Positions 1 to 8,560 of a stretch of 64,000 nucleotides of DNA are shown one piece after another. The notes under the pieces were generated by a model. That model had not been told where the DNA came from and made no database searches. It saw nothing but the letters and a program-made list of their open reading frames with translations. How positions within the stretch are numbered: position 1 is the first letter of the stretch; every line of letters begins with the position of its first letter. The position numbers and the translations under genes are program-made. The DNA is from DASSUW01 sp963730535 (GTDB lineage: Bacteria; Actinomycetota; Thermoleophilia; Solirubrobacterales; Solirubrobacteraceae): assembly GCA_963730535.1 (NCBI GenBank), contig CAVSRU010000018.1:124001-188000 (forward strand), written 5' to 3'.

Positions 1-122
1 CCGGGGATCGTGAAGGAGACAAGGACCCCCGCGATCACCACGCCGATGACCGCAGCCTCCTGACCTACTTGGGATTCGTTTGACCGATCCACCGCGCCCA
101 CTTGAGGATCAGCTTCAACATC

Positions 123-388
123 ATGCGCCTCAAATCCTGCCTCGGCTGCGGTCGACTCAGCCCCCAGAGCCGGTGCTCGTCGTGCCGACGCGCGAGCCCC
201 TATCAGCGGTCGGCGTGGCGGATGCTCGCGCGTGAGGTCGTCGAAGACCACGGCGGCGTGTGCTCCCGGTGCGGATCAACGCACTACGTCTCGGCCACCA
301 CGTCATCTCGCGAATTGAAGGTGGCGCCGACCACCCATCCAACCTCGAGCCGCTGTGCGCGTCCTGCCACGCTAAGGAGCCCCGATGA
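123..388 (+). pseudogene. HNH endonuclease, phage-like, broken by a frameshift
   Basis: The first frame from ATG 123 encodes two CxxC zinc pairs (CLGCG, CSSC) and a WRMLAREVV segment followed by CSRCGSTHYV, as in small HNH nucleases next to phage terminase genes. After Tyr at 285-287 the frame loses the family, but a second frame from 290 continues it: LGHHVISRIEGG, then HPSNLEPLCASCH, ending at TGA 386-388. One base is therefore missing near 288-290. The HH, N and CxxC elements are all present once the frames are joined. The next frame starts at 385 (MSDVPSDHKQ) and stops after 26 codons, at a junction with unrelated chromosomal sequence. Family assignment is from motifs; phage origin is inferred. 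Confidence 0.6.
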
Positions 389-509
389 GTGACGTACCGT
401 CCGACCACAAGCAGGCTACGGTGCGGCCGGAGAAGTCCGCCAGCGCGACCTCCTCGCCGTCCTGATTGGGCAGCGTGAACTGGGGCGCCTTCTCGCCGGC
501 TTCGATCAT
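372..509 (-). pseudogene. Peroxiredoxin (BCP/AhpC-TSA type) N-terminal fragment, truncated
   Basis: Reading leftward from ATG 509, the protein starts MIEAGEKAPQFTLPNQDG and continues to ADFSGRTV, an unmistakable start of a bacterioferritin-comigratory-type peroxiredoxin. After about 31 codons (near 417) the expected LYFYP and peroxidatic Cys region is replaced by an unrelated tail that stops at 372. The catalytic cysteine is therefore missing and the fragment cannot be functional. It is divergent from the M20 peptidase that starts at 535. The break coincides with the right end of the HNH/phage-like segment, so it is either a recombination junction or a misassembly. Confidence 0.6.
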
Positions 510-534
510 CCGCGAGACAGTACCGTGGCGCCTC

Positions 535-1660
535 ATGGACCCCTGGGTGCAGAGCGCGGCCGCTGAGATCGGGCGCCGCGCCGTCCGCGAGCTGGAAGCG
601 CTCGTCGGCGTCTCGTCGCCGTCGGGTGACGTCCAGGGCGCGGACGAGTGCGCCGCCGTGTGCGCCGCGCTGCTCCCCGACGAGGCGGAGATCGAGCGGA
701 TCCCGTGCTCCTCTCCCGACCACGCGCCGGACCTGCTCGCCACGCTGCGCGGCGCGGGATCGAGGCGGCTCCTGCTGCTCGGGCACCTCGACACCGTCGT
801 CGCGCACGACCGCCACCGCGCGCTGCACCGCGAGGGCGGCAAGCTGGTCGGCTCCGGGGCGGTCGACATGAAGGGCGGCGACGTGCTCGCGATCGGCATC
901 ATGCGCGCGCTCGCGCAGGCGCCCGGAGACCTACGACACGACCTCGCTGCTGCTGGTCTGCGACGAGGAGTGGCGGACGCGCGACCTCGCCCACCTCGCC
1001 CGCTTCGCCGGCTACGACGCGTGCCTGTGCTTCGAGGGCGGCGAGCAGACCGCCGACGGTGAGGACGCGGTGGTGGTGCGCCGCAAGGCGGCCGGCACCG
1101 TCCGCGTGACCGCCCGCGGCCGTGCCGCCCACTCGGGCTCGGCGCCCGACCGTGGTCGCAACGCGCTGCTGGCGCTCGCCGCCGCGGCCCAGGCCGTGGC
1201 CGCCTGCCACGACCCGGCCGGCCCTGACCGCCTGACCTCCGTGCCGACGATCCTGAACTCCGGCGAGGCGTTCAACGTCGTGCCGGGCGGCGGCGAGCTG
1301 TTCTGCGACTGCCGCGCCGACGAGCTCGACGCGATCGAGCGCGTGCTCGCCGCCATCCCGCCCGAGGTCGGGGGCGCCGAGCTGCATCCCGAGCTGATCC
1401 GCCGCTGGCCGGGGATGCACTCGGAGGCGGCCGTCGCCCCGGTGCTCGCCAGGGCGGCGGAGGCGCTCGGCCGGCCGGTCCACCCGGCCTCGCGCGGCGG
1501 TGCCAGCGACGCGAGCCACTTCGCCTCCGCCATCCCGGTCACCATCGACGGCCTCGGGCCGCGCGGCGGCCGCGCGCACAACCCGGAGGAGTTCGTGCAC
1601 GAGGACTCGCTGACGCCACGCGCCGAGGTCGCCCTCGCCGTCGTCGCCGCGGTCCTCTAG
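535..1660 (+). pseudogene. M20-family metallopeptidase (CPG2-like), one frameshift
   Basis: Start ATG 535 gives MDPWVQSAAAEIGRR. The first part has the M20 metal motifs LLLLGHLDTVV and GSGAVDMKGG; after about 925 the family continues in another frame with SLLLVCDEEW (catalytic Glu), FNVVPGGGELFCDCRADE and GGASDASHFA. One extra base in the GG run at 925-926 explains the shift; removing it gives a protein of about 374 residues, normal for carboxypeptidase G2-like or ArgE/DapE-like amidohydrolases. Substrate unknown. It is either a recent pseudogene or a sequencing error, since everything downstream of the shift is well conserved. The stop overlaps convergent sixA by 4 bases. Confidence 0.85.
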
Positions 1661-2130
1661 CTGCGGGCCAGCGACTCGAGCTCGCGCGGGCGCAGGAGGG
1701 CGAGCAGCTCGCCACCCGTGCGCACCGCGCGCACGACCGCCACGCCGCCCTTCTTGAAGTCCACCCGCCCGCCGGTCATGTCGTGCACGACCTGCGTGAA
1801 CGACGGGTCGTGGCCCACCACCAGGACGCGCGCATCCTCGCCGTGGGCCATCAGCAGCTCGAACGCGTCGTCGGCCGTGAAGCCGTCGGCGAGCTGGTCC
1901 GCGACCTGCGGCTCGATGTTGAGCGCCCGGCACGCGAGCTGGGCCGTCGCCAGCGCGCGCAGCTTGGGGCTCGTGTAGCAGGCGTCGAACTCGACGCCGA
2001 GCCGTGCGAGCCCCTCCCCCGCGGCGACGGCCTGGCGCTCGCCGCGAGCCGTCAGCTCGCGATCGGCATCTGGCTTTGACTCGTGGGGGACTGCCTCGCC
2101 GTGGCGAAGAAGCCAGAGCTGGGGCGCCAT
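1657..2130 (-). CDS. sixA: Phosphohistidine phosphatase SixA
   Basis: 157 residues, typical of SixA. The N-terminus LWLLRHGEAVPHESK carries the RHG catalytic signature of the histidine phosphatase superfamily, DRELTARGERQA follows, and the second catalytic histidine sits in VLVVGHDPSFTQ. SixA enzymes remove phosphate from phosphohistidine, classically on histidine-containing phosphotransfer proteins; the partner here is unknown. The start at 2130 is fixed by the need for the RHGE motif. It lies inside the 3' end of the upstream PRC-barrel gene (79-base overlap in another frame), suggesting translational coupling, and it ends 4 bases into the convergent M20 gene. Confidence 0.85.
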   Translation of the reverse strand: MAPQLWLLRHGEAVPHESKPDADRELTARGERQAVAAGEGLARLGVEFDACYTSPKLRALATAQLACRALNIEPQVADQLADGFTADDAFELLMAHGEDARVLVVGHDPSFTQVVHDMTGGRVDFKKGGVAVVRAVRTGGELLALLRPRELESLARS

Positions 2131-2459
2131 ACGGCCGTCACCTTACCTGCGCCGACCCGCTCCTCGAACAGCCAGTAGGAGATGGCCCGGTACGGGTCGT
2201 CCGCCCCGTGGACGCCCCCCTCCGGAGCGGGGGCGTCCTCGATCTGGACCTTCGTGAACGGCACCTGGAGCCACCCGCCCCAGACCGTCACGTCGCCGAC
2301 GGGGAGCATGCGGCGCTCGCCGAAGCGCTGCATCCGCACGACTATGAGCTCGACCTCCCAGCCCCCGTCGTCGGGCCACGTGTCCACGACCTCGCCGATC
2401 TCGTCCCCGGAGCAGTCCAGTACTCCGAGCCCCATGAGGTGATGCCGGGACACGTTCAT
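2052..2459 (-). CDS. PRC-barrel domain protein
   Basis: 135 residues. MGLGVLDCSGDEIGEVVDTW, RRMLPVGDVTVWGGWLQVPF and DDPYRAISYWLFEE resemble the strand pattern of PRC-barrel proteins, small beta barrels found in photosynthetic reaction-centre H subunits, RimM and many stress-related actinobacterial proteins. Function unknown. The last 26 codons overlap the start of sixA in another frame. That tail (VWRPSSGFFATA onward) is low-complexity and probably not part of the fold, so the gene may have lost its original stop near 2130. Transcribed with sixA. Confidence 0.65.
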   Translation of the reverse strand: MNVSRHHLMGLGVLDCSGDEIGEVVDTWPDDGGWEVELIVVRMQRFGERRMLPVGDVTVWGGWLQVPFTKVQIEDAPAPEGGVHGADDPYRAISYWLFEERVGAGKVTAVWRPSSGFFATARQSPTSQSQMPIAS

Positions 2460-2557
2460 GGCAAATAGATCGTCCTCGCTGGCCGCTCGGCCGATCGGGT
2501 CCCGGCCCTATTCGACATCCGTCCAGGAGGGCCTTAACCCTGCGACATGCGTCCAGA

Positions 2558-3940
2558 TCAGTACGACCGGACTGCAGGCCCGGTGCGCCGCTGGCCGCTC
2601 TTGGCCGTCCAGTGCACGCGGTAGAGCTGACGGTTGCGATGGCGCACGCGCAGGCCGTAGACGCCCGTGGCCGTGGTGGTCAAGCGCCGCAGGCGAAGCC
2701 AGGCGCTCGACCCGGGCCGGCGCACCTGGATCTCCACGCGCGTCGCCGTCCGCTGCGGCCGCAGCAGCCCCCACAGCACGTCGCTGCGCCCGTAGCGCTC
2801 GACGGCCAGCGGGTTGGCGAACGCGCGATAGGCCGGCTTGGCCCGCCCGTCGCTGGTGCGCAGGCCGCTCTCGAACCCGCGGAAGCGGTAGCCGTCGGGG
2901 CGCGGGGCGTCGTCGCGCATGAGGTACTGGGAGAACTGCGCCACGCGGCGGTTGACGTAGGCGATGTGCTCGGCGATCGCGTAGTCGGCGGGCTGGCGCT
3001 CGACCGGGACGCCCGACTCCTTGTCGGGGTACGACTGGATCCCGAACTGCGTCAGGTAGATCGGCAGCCCGCGCGGGATCCGCCCGGTCCGCCCCGCGCG
3101 ATCGAGCGCGCGGACGAGCCGCGGGAGCACCCCGATCGTCACGTCGTCCTTGTGCGGCGGCTCGTAGCGCGGCCCCTGCTTGGACGTGTAGGCGTGGTGG
3201 GCGTAGCCATCGGCGCGCAGCGGTACGCACGAGCCGATCGGCTCGTAGTCTTTGTCCAGGCACGCGACGCCGCGCAGGAAGCGCAGCGGGTGCACGGTCG
3301 TGCTGTCGCCCCGCGGCGCGGTCTCCCCGAGCAGGATCGTGTCCCGCCGGTTGCCGGGCACGGAGCGGATCGCCCGGTACGCGGCGCGGTAGAGGTTGCG
3401 GTAGTGCGACGGGGAGAACGGCTTGTCCTTGCGGTACTGCGGCATCAGGAACTGCGGCTGGTTCGGCTCGTTCCAGATCGACCAGAGGTCGACCTGCTCC
3501 CCGTAGCGCCGCACGAGCGCCTTCACCCACTGCTCGAACAGCCGCGTGCTCGGCCGGTCGACGTCCCCCTCCTTGCTTGCCGTCGCCCAGGTGGGCACCG
3601 GCCCGCTCGGCGTGAGCATGACCGCGATGTCCTGGCGCCGGGCGGCCGCCACCAGCGCGTCGAGCCGCGTCCACGTTCCCCGCGGGTAGGCCTCGGGATC
3701 GGTCGCGTCGAAGTCCGGCTTGCGCTTGCGCGTGGGCGCCGGCGCGAAGTCGCGCCAGTAGACGACCTGGCGGACCTGGGTGACGCCGAACGCACCGATC
3801 TGCCGCAGCGTCTCCGCGCGTGTGTAGTCGAGCAGGTCGGCGGGCGCCTCGAACGACATCACCTGGCGCGGCGACGCGGCGGCCCCCGCCGGCAGGACCA
3901 GCAGCGCCAGCAGCGCGATCGTCGTCAGGCTCGCTCTCAT
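2558..3940 (-). CDS. Secreted glycoside hydrolase, clan A-like (GH5/GH39 type)
   Basis: 460 residues. A signal peptide spans about residues 1-23 (LLALLVLPAGAAASP). A TIM-barrel hydrolase follows: YWRDFAP, then DLWSIWNEPN with the acid/base Glu at about 158, then DGYAHHAYTSK, and YLTQFGIQS at about 295-303. The last ~90 residues (LLRPQRTATRVEIQVRRPG) look like a C-terminal beta domain. In relatives the strand-7 motif is normally TEFG, with Glu as nucleophile; here CAG encodes Gln298. Substrate unknown, probably a polysaccharide. Starts 33 bases from the divergent phosphotransferase gene at 3973. The fold call is firm; activity is uncertain because of the E-to-Q change. Confidence 0.75.
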   Translation of the reverse strand: MRASLTTIALLALLVLPAGAAASPRQVMSFEAPADLLDYTRAETLRQIGAFGVTQVRQVVYWRDFAPAPTRKRKPDFDATDPEAYPRGTWTRLDALVAAARRQDIAVMLTPSGPVPTWATASKEGDVDRPSTRLFEQWVKALVRRYGEQVDLWSIWNEPNQPQFLMPQYRKDKPFSPSHYRNLYRAAYRAIRSVPGNRRDTILLGETAPRGDSTTVHPLRFLRGVACLDKDYEPIGSCVPLRADGYAHHAYTSKQGPRYEPPHKDDVTIGVLPRLVRALDRAGRTGRIPRGLPIYLTQFGIQSYPDKESGVPVERQPADYAIAEHIAYVNRRVAQFSQYLMRDDAPRPDGYRFRGFESGLRTSDGRAKPAYRAFANPLAVERYGRSDVLWGLLRPQRTATRVEIQVRRPGSSAWLRLRRLTTTATGVYGLRVRHRNRQLYRVHWTAKSGQRRTGPAVRSY

Positions 3941-3972
3941 CCGTGAACGGCCCAGGGTACGGTGGCGGGCCG

Positions 3973-5055
3973 GTGAGCGCCATCGTAGACACGCCGGAGG
4001 AGGCCGCCGCGCTCGAGCTGCCGCCGCTGCTCGTGCGCCGGCCGCTGGAGGCGTTCCTCGACGCGGCGGGGCTCGGCGAGGGTGCGCTGGAGGCCGAGCC
4101 GGTCGGCGACGGGCACTCCAACGTCACGTACCTCGTGCACCGCAACGGTGGCTCGTGGGTCCTGCGGCGGCCGCCGCGGCCACCGCTCCCGCCCTCGGCC
4201 CACGACGTGCTGCGCGAGGCGCGCCTCCTGCGCGCGGTCGAGGAGTCAGACGTCCGCACGCCGCGGGTGCTCGCGACCTGCGACGACCACGCCGTGATCG
4301 GCGCCCCGTTCTACGTGATGGAGCGGGTCGACGGGGAGGTGCTGACCACCGCGGTGCCGCGCGCGCTGGCCGGCGAGCACGCGAAGATCGGCGCCGAGCT
4401 GGTCGACTCCCTGGCCGAGATCCACGCGGTCGACTGGCTGGCGTGCGGGCTGGAGGGCTACGGCAAGCCGACCGGCTATCTCGAGCGCCAGCTGCGCCGC
4501 TTCGGGGGCCTGTGGGAGCACAACCGCACGCGCGAGCTGCCGGTGATGGAGCGGGTGACCGAGTGGCTCGCCGCCCATCGCCCCGAGTCGGCCGAGGCGA
4601 CGATCGTGCACGGCGACTACCGGCTCGGCAACACGATGTTCGCGCCGGCCGCTCCCGCCCGCCTGGTCGCGATCTTCGACTGGGAGCTGGCCACGATCGG
4701 CGACCCGCTCGCCGACCTCGGCTACCTCGTCGCCACCTGGGCCGAGCCGGGCGATGACGAGGACGCGCTGTTCGGCCTCGGCGCGGTCACCCGCGAACCG
4801 GGCTTCCCCAGCCGCGATGAGCTGGTCGCGCGCTACGAGGAGCGCACCGGCCGCTCACTGCCCGAGGTGCGCTGGTACGCGACGCTCGCGCTCTGGAAGT
4901 CGGCCGTCTTCCTCGAGGGCTCCTACAAGCGGCGCCTGGCCGGCACGACGGAGGACGCGTTCTTCGACCGCCTCGAGACCGGCGTGCCGGCGATCGCCGA
5001 GCGTGCCTGGCGGACGGCTAACGGCGGCGGGGCCGGCCGTAGAACAGCCGGATGA
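3973..5055 (+). CDS. Phosphotransferase family protein (APH/ACAD10-like kinase)
   Basis: Start chosen at GTG 3973 (SAIVDTPEEAAA), just downstream of the divergent hydrolase gene, giving 360 residues. The aminoglycoside-phosphotransferase/choline-kinase fold is shown by GDGHSNVTYLVHRNGG near the N-terminus, VLRRPP, the catalytic loop VHGDYRLGNTMF and the metal-binding IFDWELATIGDPLADLGY. This is the subgroup related to the kinase domain of ACAD10/ACAD11, often linked to acyl or hydroxyacid metabolism rather than antibiotic resistance. True substrate unknown. Its 3' end overlaps the convergent aldehyde dehydrogenase gene by 38 bases. Confidence 0.8.
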   Translation: MSAIVDTPEEAAALELPPLLVRRPLEAFLDAAGLGEGALEAEPVGDGHSNVTYLVHRNGGSWVLRRPPRPPLPPSAHDVLREARLLRAVEESDVRTPRVLATCDDHAVIGAPFYVMERVDGEVLTTAVPRALAGEHAKIGAELVDSLAEIHAVDWLACGLEGYGKPTGYLERQLRRFGGLWEHNRTRELPVMERVTEWLAAHRPESAEATIVHGDYRLGNTMFAPAAPARLVAIFDWELATIGDPLADLGYLVATWAEPGDDEDALFGLGAVTREPGFPSRDELVARYEERTGRSLPEVRWYATLALWKSAVFLEGSYKRRLAGTTEDAFFDRLETGVPAIAERAWRTANGGGAGRRTAG

Positions 5056-6538
5056 GGCGGCCCATCAGCGTCGACGCGCGCGACCCGTACGGGAAGTAGT
5101 GCAGATCCCGCTTCGGCGCCAGCCGCGTGACGTAGAGCGCCTGCTGCCGGGTGTACTTGCGAATGCCGCCGGCCCCGTGGCGCACGCCCATCCCGGACTC
5201 CTTCCACCCGCCCATCGGGAGCTCGTAGGCGTAGTAGTTGAGGTTGGCGTCGTTGATGCAGGCGAAGCCGCTCTCCAGCCGGCGCGCGATCGCCTCGCCG
5301 CGCGCCCTGTCCCGGGTCCAGACCGATGCGCCCAGGCCATAGGGCGAGTCGTTGGCCAGCCGCACCGCTTCGTCGGCGTCCGCGACCTTCATGACCGGCA
5401 GCGTGGGCCCGAACGTCTCCTCGCGCATGGCGGCCATCGAGTGGTCGACGTCCGCCAGCACGGTCGGCTCGTAGAAGCGCCCGTCCCCGTCGCGCACGTG
5501 GCCGCCGGTGGTGACCCGCGCCCCGGCCGCGCGCGCCTCGTCGACGTGGCGGCGCACGATCTCGAGCTGGTCCGGGAAGGTCATGGCACCGACCTCGACG
5601 CTGCCCGGGCCGGCGGGGACGCCCTGCCGCAGGGCGCTCACGCGCTCGGTCACCGCGTCGACGAAGCGGTCGTAGACGGGAGCCTCGACGTACACCCGCT
5701 CCACCGACACGCACGTCTGGCCGGCATTCTGCATCGCGTAGTAAGTCGCGGCGTTGGCCGCCCGCTCGAAGTCGGCGTCGGCCAGCACGATCATCGGGTC
5801 CTTGCCGCCCAGCTCAAGCGAGACCGGCGTCAGCGTCTGCGCCGCCTGCGCCATCACCTTCTTGCCCGTCTCCGTCGAGCCGGTGAACATCACGAAGTCG
5901 ACGGCGTCGACGATCGCCGAACCGACGCCCCCGCCCCCGACGGCGATCTGCAGCACGTGCTCCGGGACCCCGCACTCGCGCATGCCCTCGGCGAGCTGCA
6001 GCGACGTGAGCGGCGTGATGTGTGAGGGCTTGAGCACGACCGCGTTCCCGGCGGCGAGGGCGGGGATCGCGTCGCCGAACGAGTTGGTCAGCGGGTAGTT
6101 CCACGGGCCGATGACGCCCACGACGCCGACCGGCTCGTAGCGGACGACCAGTCGGCGCCCCATCGCCATCAGGGTCCTCGGGCGGATGCGCTCGTCGGCC
6201 AGGTACTTCGGCGCGCGGCGAGCCCAGAAGCCGAGCGCGCCGGCCCCGTACATGATCTCGGCGAACGCGGCGTCCTCCCACGTCTTGCCCGTCTCCTCGA
6301 CTAGCGTGCGGGCAACGCTGTCGGCGTTGTCGACGAGCCACTTCTGCATCCGCAGCAGGACGCTGCCGCGGCCGTCGAAGCCGAGCGCCTCCCAGCCGAC
6401 CTGGGCGGCGCGAGCCCGCTCCACCATCGCCGGCACGTCGTCCGGCGAGACGGCCGGCACGCTGCGGATCACCCGGCCGGTCGCCGGGTTCTCGATGTCG
6501 ATGGTCTCCGTCGCCTTGGGCTGCTCGATCGTCGCCAT
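5018..6538 (-). CDS. NAD(P)-dependent aldehyde dehydrogenase (succinate-semialdehyde DH-like)
   Basis: 506 residues. Complete ALDH superfamily pattern: cofactor-binding GPWNYPLTNSFGDAIPAL and AGNAVVLKPS, FTGSTETGKKV, catalytic Glu in VSLELGGKDPM, catalytic Cys in NAGQTCVSVERVYV, and the C-terminal PMGGWKESGMG. The sequence style resembles the GabD2/succinate-semialdehyde dehydrogenase branch, but the aldehyde cannot be read from sequence alone. It oxidises an aldehyde to the acid in the cytoplasm. Only 16 bases separate it from the cyclophilin gene transcribed in the same direction upstream, so they may be co-transcribed. Confidence 0.88.
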   Translation of the reverse strand: MATIEQPKATETIDIENPATGRVIRSVPAVSPDDVPAMVERARAAQVGWEALGFDGRGSVLLRMQKWLVDNADSVARTLVEETGKTWEDAAFAEIMYGAGALGFWARRAPKYLADERIRPRTLMAMGRRLVVRYEPVGVVGVIGPWNYPLTNSFGDAIPALAAGNAVVLKPSHITPLTSLQLAEGMRECGVPEHVLQIAVGGGGVGSAIVDAVDFVMFTGSTETGKKVMAQAAQTLTPVSLELGGKDPMIVLADADFERAANAATYYAMQNAGQTCVSVERVYVEAPVYDRFVDAVTERVSALRQGVPAGPGSVEVGAMTFPDQLEIVRRHVDEARAAGARVTTGGHVRDGDGRFYEPTVLADVDHSMAAMREETFGPTLPVMKVADADEAVRLANDSPYGLGASVWTRDRARGEAIARRLESGFACINDANLNYYAYELPMGGWKESGMGVRHGAGGIRKYTRQQALYVTRLAPKRDLHYFPYGSRASTLMGRLIRLFYGRPRRR

Positions 6539-6554
6539 GCCCGCAGGCTAGCCG

Positions 6555-7013
6555 TCAGGCGTTAGCGGCGAGCCGCTCGATCCGGGCTTCCTGCGTGGGC
6601 CGGTCGCGCGCGTCGGTCGGCAGCGCGCCGATCGTGTCGACCACGTCCATGCCCTCGCGGACCTCGCCGAACACCGTGTGCTTGCCGTCGAGCCACGGCG
6701 CCGCCGCGGTCGTGACGATGAAGAACTGGGAGCCGTTCGTGTCCGGGCCGGCGTTCGCCATCGCCAGCGCGCCCTTGACCACCTTGTGGTCGTTGATCTC
6801 GTCCTTGAACGTGTAGCCCGGACCGCCGGTGCCGGTCCCCTGCGGGCAGCCGCCCTGGATCATGAAGTCGGGGATCACGCGGTGGAAGATCAGCCCGTCG
6901 TAGAAGCCCTTCTCCGCCAGGTTGCGGAAGTTGCTCACCGTCTCCGGGGCGTCCTCGTCGAACAACTCGAGGACGATGTCCCCGTGATTCGTGGTCATCG
7001 TCATCTGCGACAT
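6555..7013 (-). CDS. Cyclophilin-type peptidyl-prolyl cis-trans isomerase
   Basis: 152 residues, a single-domain cytoplasmic cyclophilin without signal peptide. Core motifs are [18 protein letters not shown] (catalytic Arg), NGSQFFIVT and the Trp-containing [13 protein letters not shown]. It accelerates proline isomerisation during protein folding. The start at 7013 ([20 protein letters not shown]) fits the family length. Immediately upstream lies a 48-bp element almost identical to one preceding the gene at 28235, probably its promoter or operator. The aldehyde dehydrogenase gene follows 16 bases downstream. Confidence 0.93.
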   Translation of the reverse strand: MSQMTMTTNHGDIVLELFDEDAPETVSNFRNLAEKGFYDGLIFHRVIPDFMIQGGCPQGTGTGGPGYTFKDEINDHKVVKGALAMANAGPDTNGSQFFIVTTAAAPWLDGKHTVFGEVREGMDVVDTIGALPTDARDRPTQEARIERLAANA

Positions 7014-7018
7014 ACAGA

Positions 7019-7066
7019 CATGCTAAGGCGCTCGCCCGAGCTTGCGAGGGTGAGTAAGCCGCATTC
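7019..7066 (-). repeat. Promoter-proximal repeat, family B copy 1
   Basis: Read on the minus strand towards the cyclophilin start, this 48-bp stretch contains GCGGCTTACTC, CTCGCAAGCTCG and GCGCCTTAGCAT. The same blocks in the same order and orientation precede the gene at 28235, with only about five mismatches. The stretch includes inverted GCTCG/CGAGC halves. Its position immediately upstream of two unrelated genes suggests a promoter or operator rather than a coding relic. Confidence 0.55.
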
Positions 7067-7075
7067 GGTTTCTGC

Positions 7076-8500
7076 TCAGGGGCGTGCGGGCTCGATGCGC
7101 AGCGTGTGCCCCCTGACCGCCGTGCCGTCGACGGCGCCCGCCACGCGAGTCGCCTCGGCGGCGGGCACCTCGAGCAGCGCGAAGCGCTCGAGCACGCGGA
7201 CGTTGCGCACGGCCTCGCCGTCGAGCCCTGCCTGCGACGTGACCGCGTGGATGAGGTCGGCCTCCACCAGCCCGGCGCTGCGGCCGCCCGACGCGATCAG
7301 CTTGGTGAAGTCGCCGTTGACGATGCCGACCTGGTCATGCGGCTTGCGGTGCCGGCGCGGCGGCTCCGTCGTGCGCACGGGCGCCACGTGGGCGCCGTCC
7401 GTCCAGGGCGCGATCTGCGTGCCGGCATGCTTCTCGATCGCCTCGAGGTCGCGCCGCTGGCGCGGCTCGATGAACGTGATCGCGCGGCCGGAGCGGCCGA
7501 CGCGCCCCGTGCGGCCGATCCGGTGCACGTAGACGTCCGGCGAGGTCGGCACGTCGAAGTTCACGATGTGCGTGACGTCGACGATGTCGAGCCCGCGGGC
7601 GGCCACGTCCGTGGCGACCAGCACGGGCAGCCGGCCGCTCTTGAAGGAGATCATCACGCCGTCACGCGCGCCCTGCGACATGTCGCCGTGCAGCGCCTTG
7701 ACGTTCATGCCCTTGTCGCGCAGCGTGCGGTAGAGCTGCTCCGTGCGGATCTTCGTGCGCGCGAAGACGATCGCCTGCGTGGGACGCTCGGCCTCCAGGA
7801 CGCGCACGAGCGAGCTCACCTTGTCGGCCGGCTTGGTCTCGAGGAAGAACTGCTCGACTGTGTCGATCGTGAGCGTCGCGGCCTTGACCTTGATCATCTC
7901 GGGGTCGTACATGTGGCGCTCGGCCAGCGCCCGGATCGGCCCCGGCATGGTGGCGCTGAAGAGCGCCGTCTGGCGGCCGTTGGAGGTGTACGAGAGGATC
8001 TTCTCGACGTCCTCGAGGAACCCAAGGTCGAGCATCTCGTCGGCCTCGTCGAGCACCACGTAGCGGCACGAGTGCAGCATCAGCGAGTGACGGGAGATGA
8101 GGTCGAGCACGCGACCGACGGTGCCGACCACGATCGGCGCGCCGCCCTTCAGGTACGCCTGCTGGTCGCGGATCGGCGCGCCGCCGAACACCGCGACCGG
8201 GTTCACGCCCTTGGGCTCGCCGTACGCCCGCAGCGCCTGCGTGACCTGGATGCACAGCTCGCGCGTCGGCGTGAGCACGAGCCCCTGCACGTCGGGGTCG
8301 TCGGCGTCGACCGACTGGATCATCGGCAGCCCGAAGGCCGCCGTCTTGCCGGTTCCCGTCTGTGCCTGGCCGATCACGTCGCGGCCCTCGAGCAGCACGG
8401 GGATCGCCTGCTCCTGGATCGGGCTCGGCGTCTCGTACCCCACGTCGCGCAGCGCCGTGAGGATCTCCTCGGAGAGGCCGAGGTCCGCAAAGGTCGTCAT
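7076..8500 (-). CDS. DEAD-box RNA helicase with C-terminal DbpA-type RNA-binding domain
   Basis: 474 residues. Helicase motifs in order: Q-motif region YETPSPIQEQAIP, AQTGTGKTAA (motif I, about residues 47-55), PTRELCIQV (Ia), LDEADEMLDLGF (II), SATMPG (III), ATDVAARGLDI (V) and HRIGRTGRVGRSGR (VI). Residues from about 390 (VGIVNGDFTKLIASGGRSAG to the end) match the DbpA/CsdA RNA-binding fold. Such proteins remodel structured RNA during ribosome assembly, mRNA decay or cold adaptation; which one cannot be decided here. Transcribed alone, after a strong hairpin that ends the upstream gene. Confidence 0.92.
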   Translation of the reverse strand: MTTFADLGLSEEILTALRDVGYETPSPIQEQAIPVLLEGRDVIGQAQTGTGKTAAFGLPMIQSVDADDPDVQGLVLTPTRELCIQVTQALRAYGEPKGVNPVAVFGGAPIRDQQAYLKGGAPIVVGTVGRVLDLISRHSLMLHSCRYVVLDEADEMLDLGFLEDVEKILSYTSNGRQTALFSATMPGPIRALAERHMYDPEMIKVKAATLTIDTVEQFFLETKPADKVSSLVRVLEAERPTQAIVFARTKIRTEQLYRTLRDKGMNVKALHGDMSQGARDGVMISFKSGRLPVLVATDVAARGLDIVDVTHIVNFDVPTSPDVYVHRIGRTGRVGRSGRAITFIEPRQRRDLEAIEKHAGTQIAPWTDGAHVAPVRTTEPPRRHRKPHDQVGIVNGDFTKLIASGGRSAGLVEADLIHAVTSQAGLDGEAVRNVRVLERFALLEVPAAEATRVAGAVDGTAVRGHTLRIEPARP

Positions 8501-8529
8501 TCCGAGCGTGCAGCTTATGACGCGGCGTC

Positions 8530-8553
8530 GGGGCCGGGCCGAAGCCCGGCCCC
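8530..8553 (-). terminator. Hairpin terminator after the M14 carboxypeptidase gene
   Basis: Perfect 10-bp inverted repeat (GGGGCCGGGC / GCCCGGCCCC) around a 4-base CGAA loop, 7 bases beyond the stop of the carboxypeptidase gene and before the helicase gene. There is no clear T-tract, as is common in very GC-rich actinobacteria. Confidence 0.7.
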
Positions 8554-8560
8554 GTGACCG

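Noticed and set aside
1..100. Possible short hydrophobic peptide on the minus strand (IGVVIAGVLVSFTIP) or the C-terminal end of a + strand gene stopping at 61-63.
   Set aside because: Both readings are cut by the window edge and neither has a clear start or homology, so no gene can be supported.
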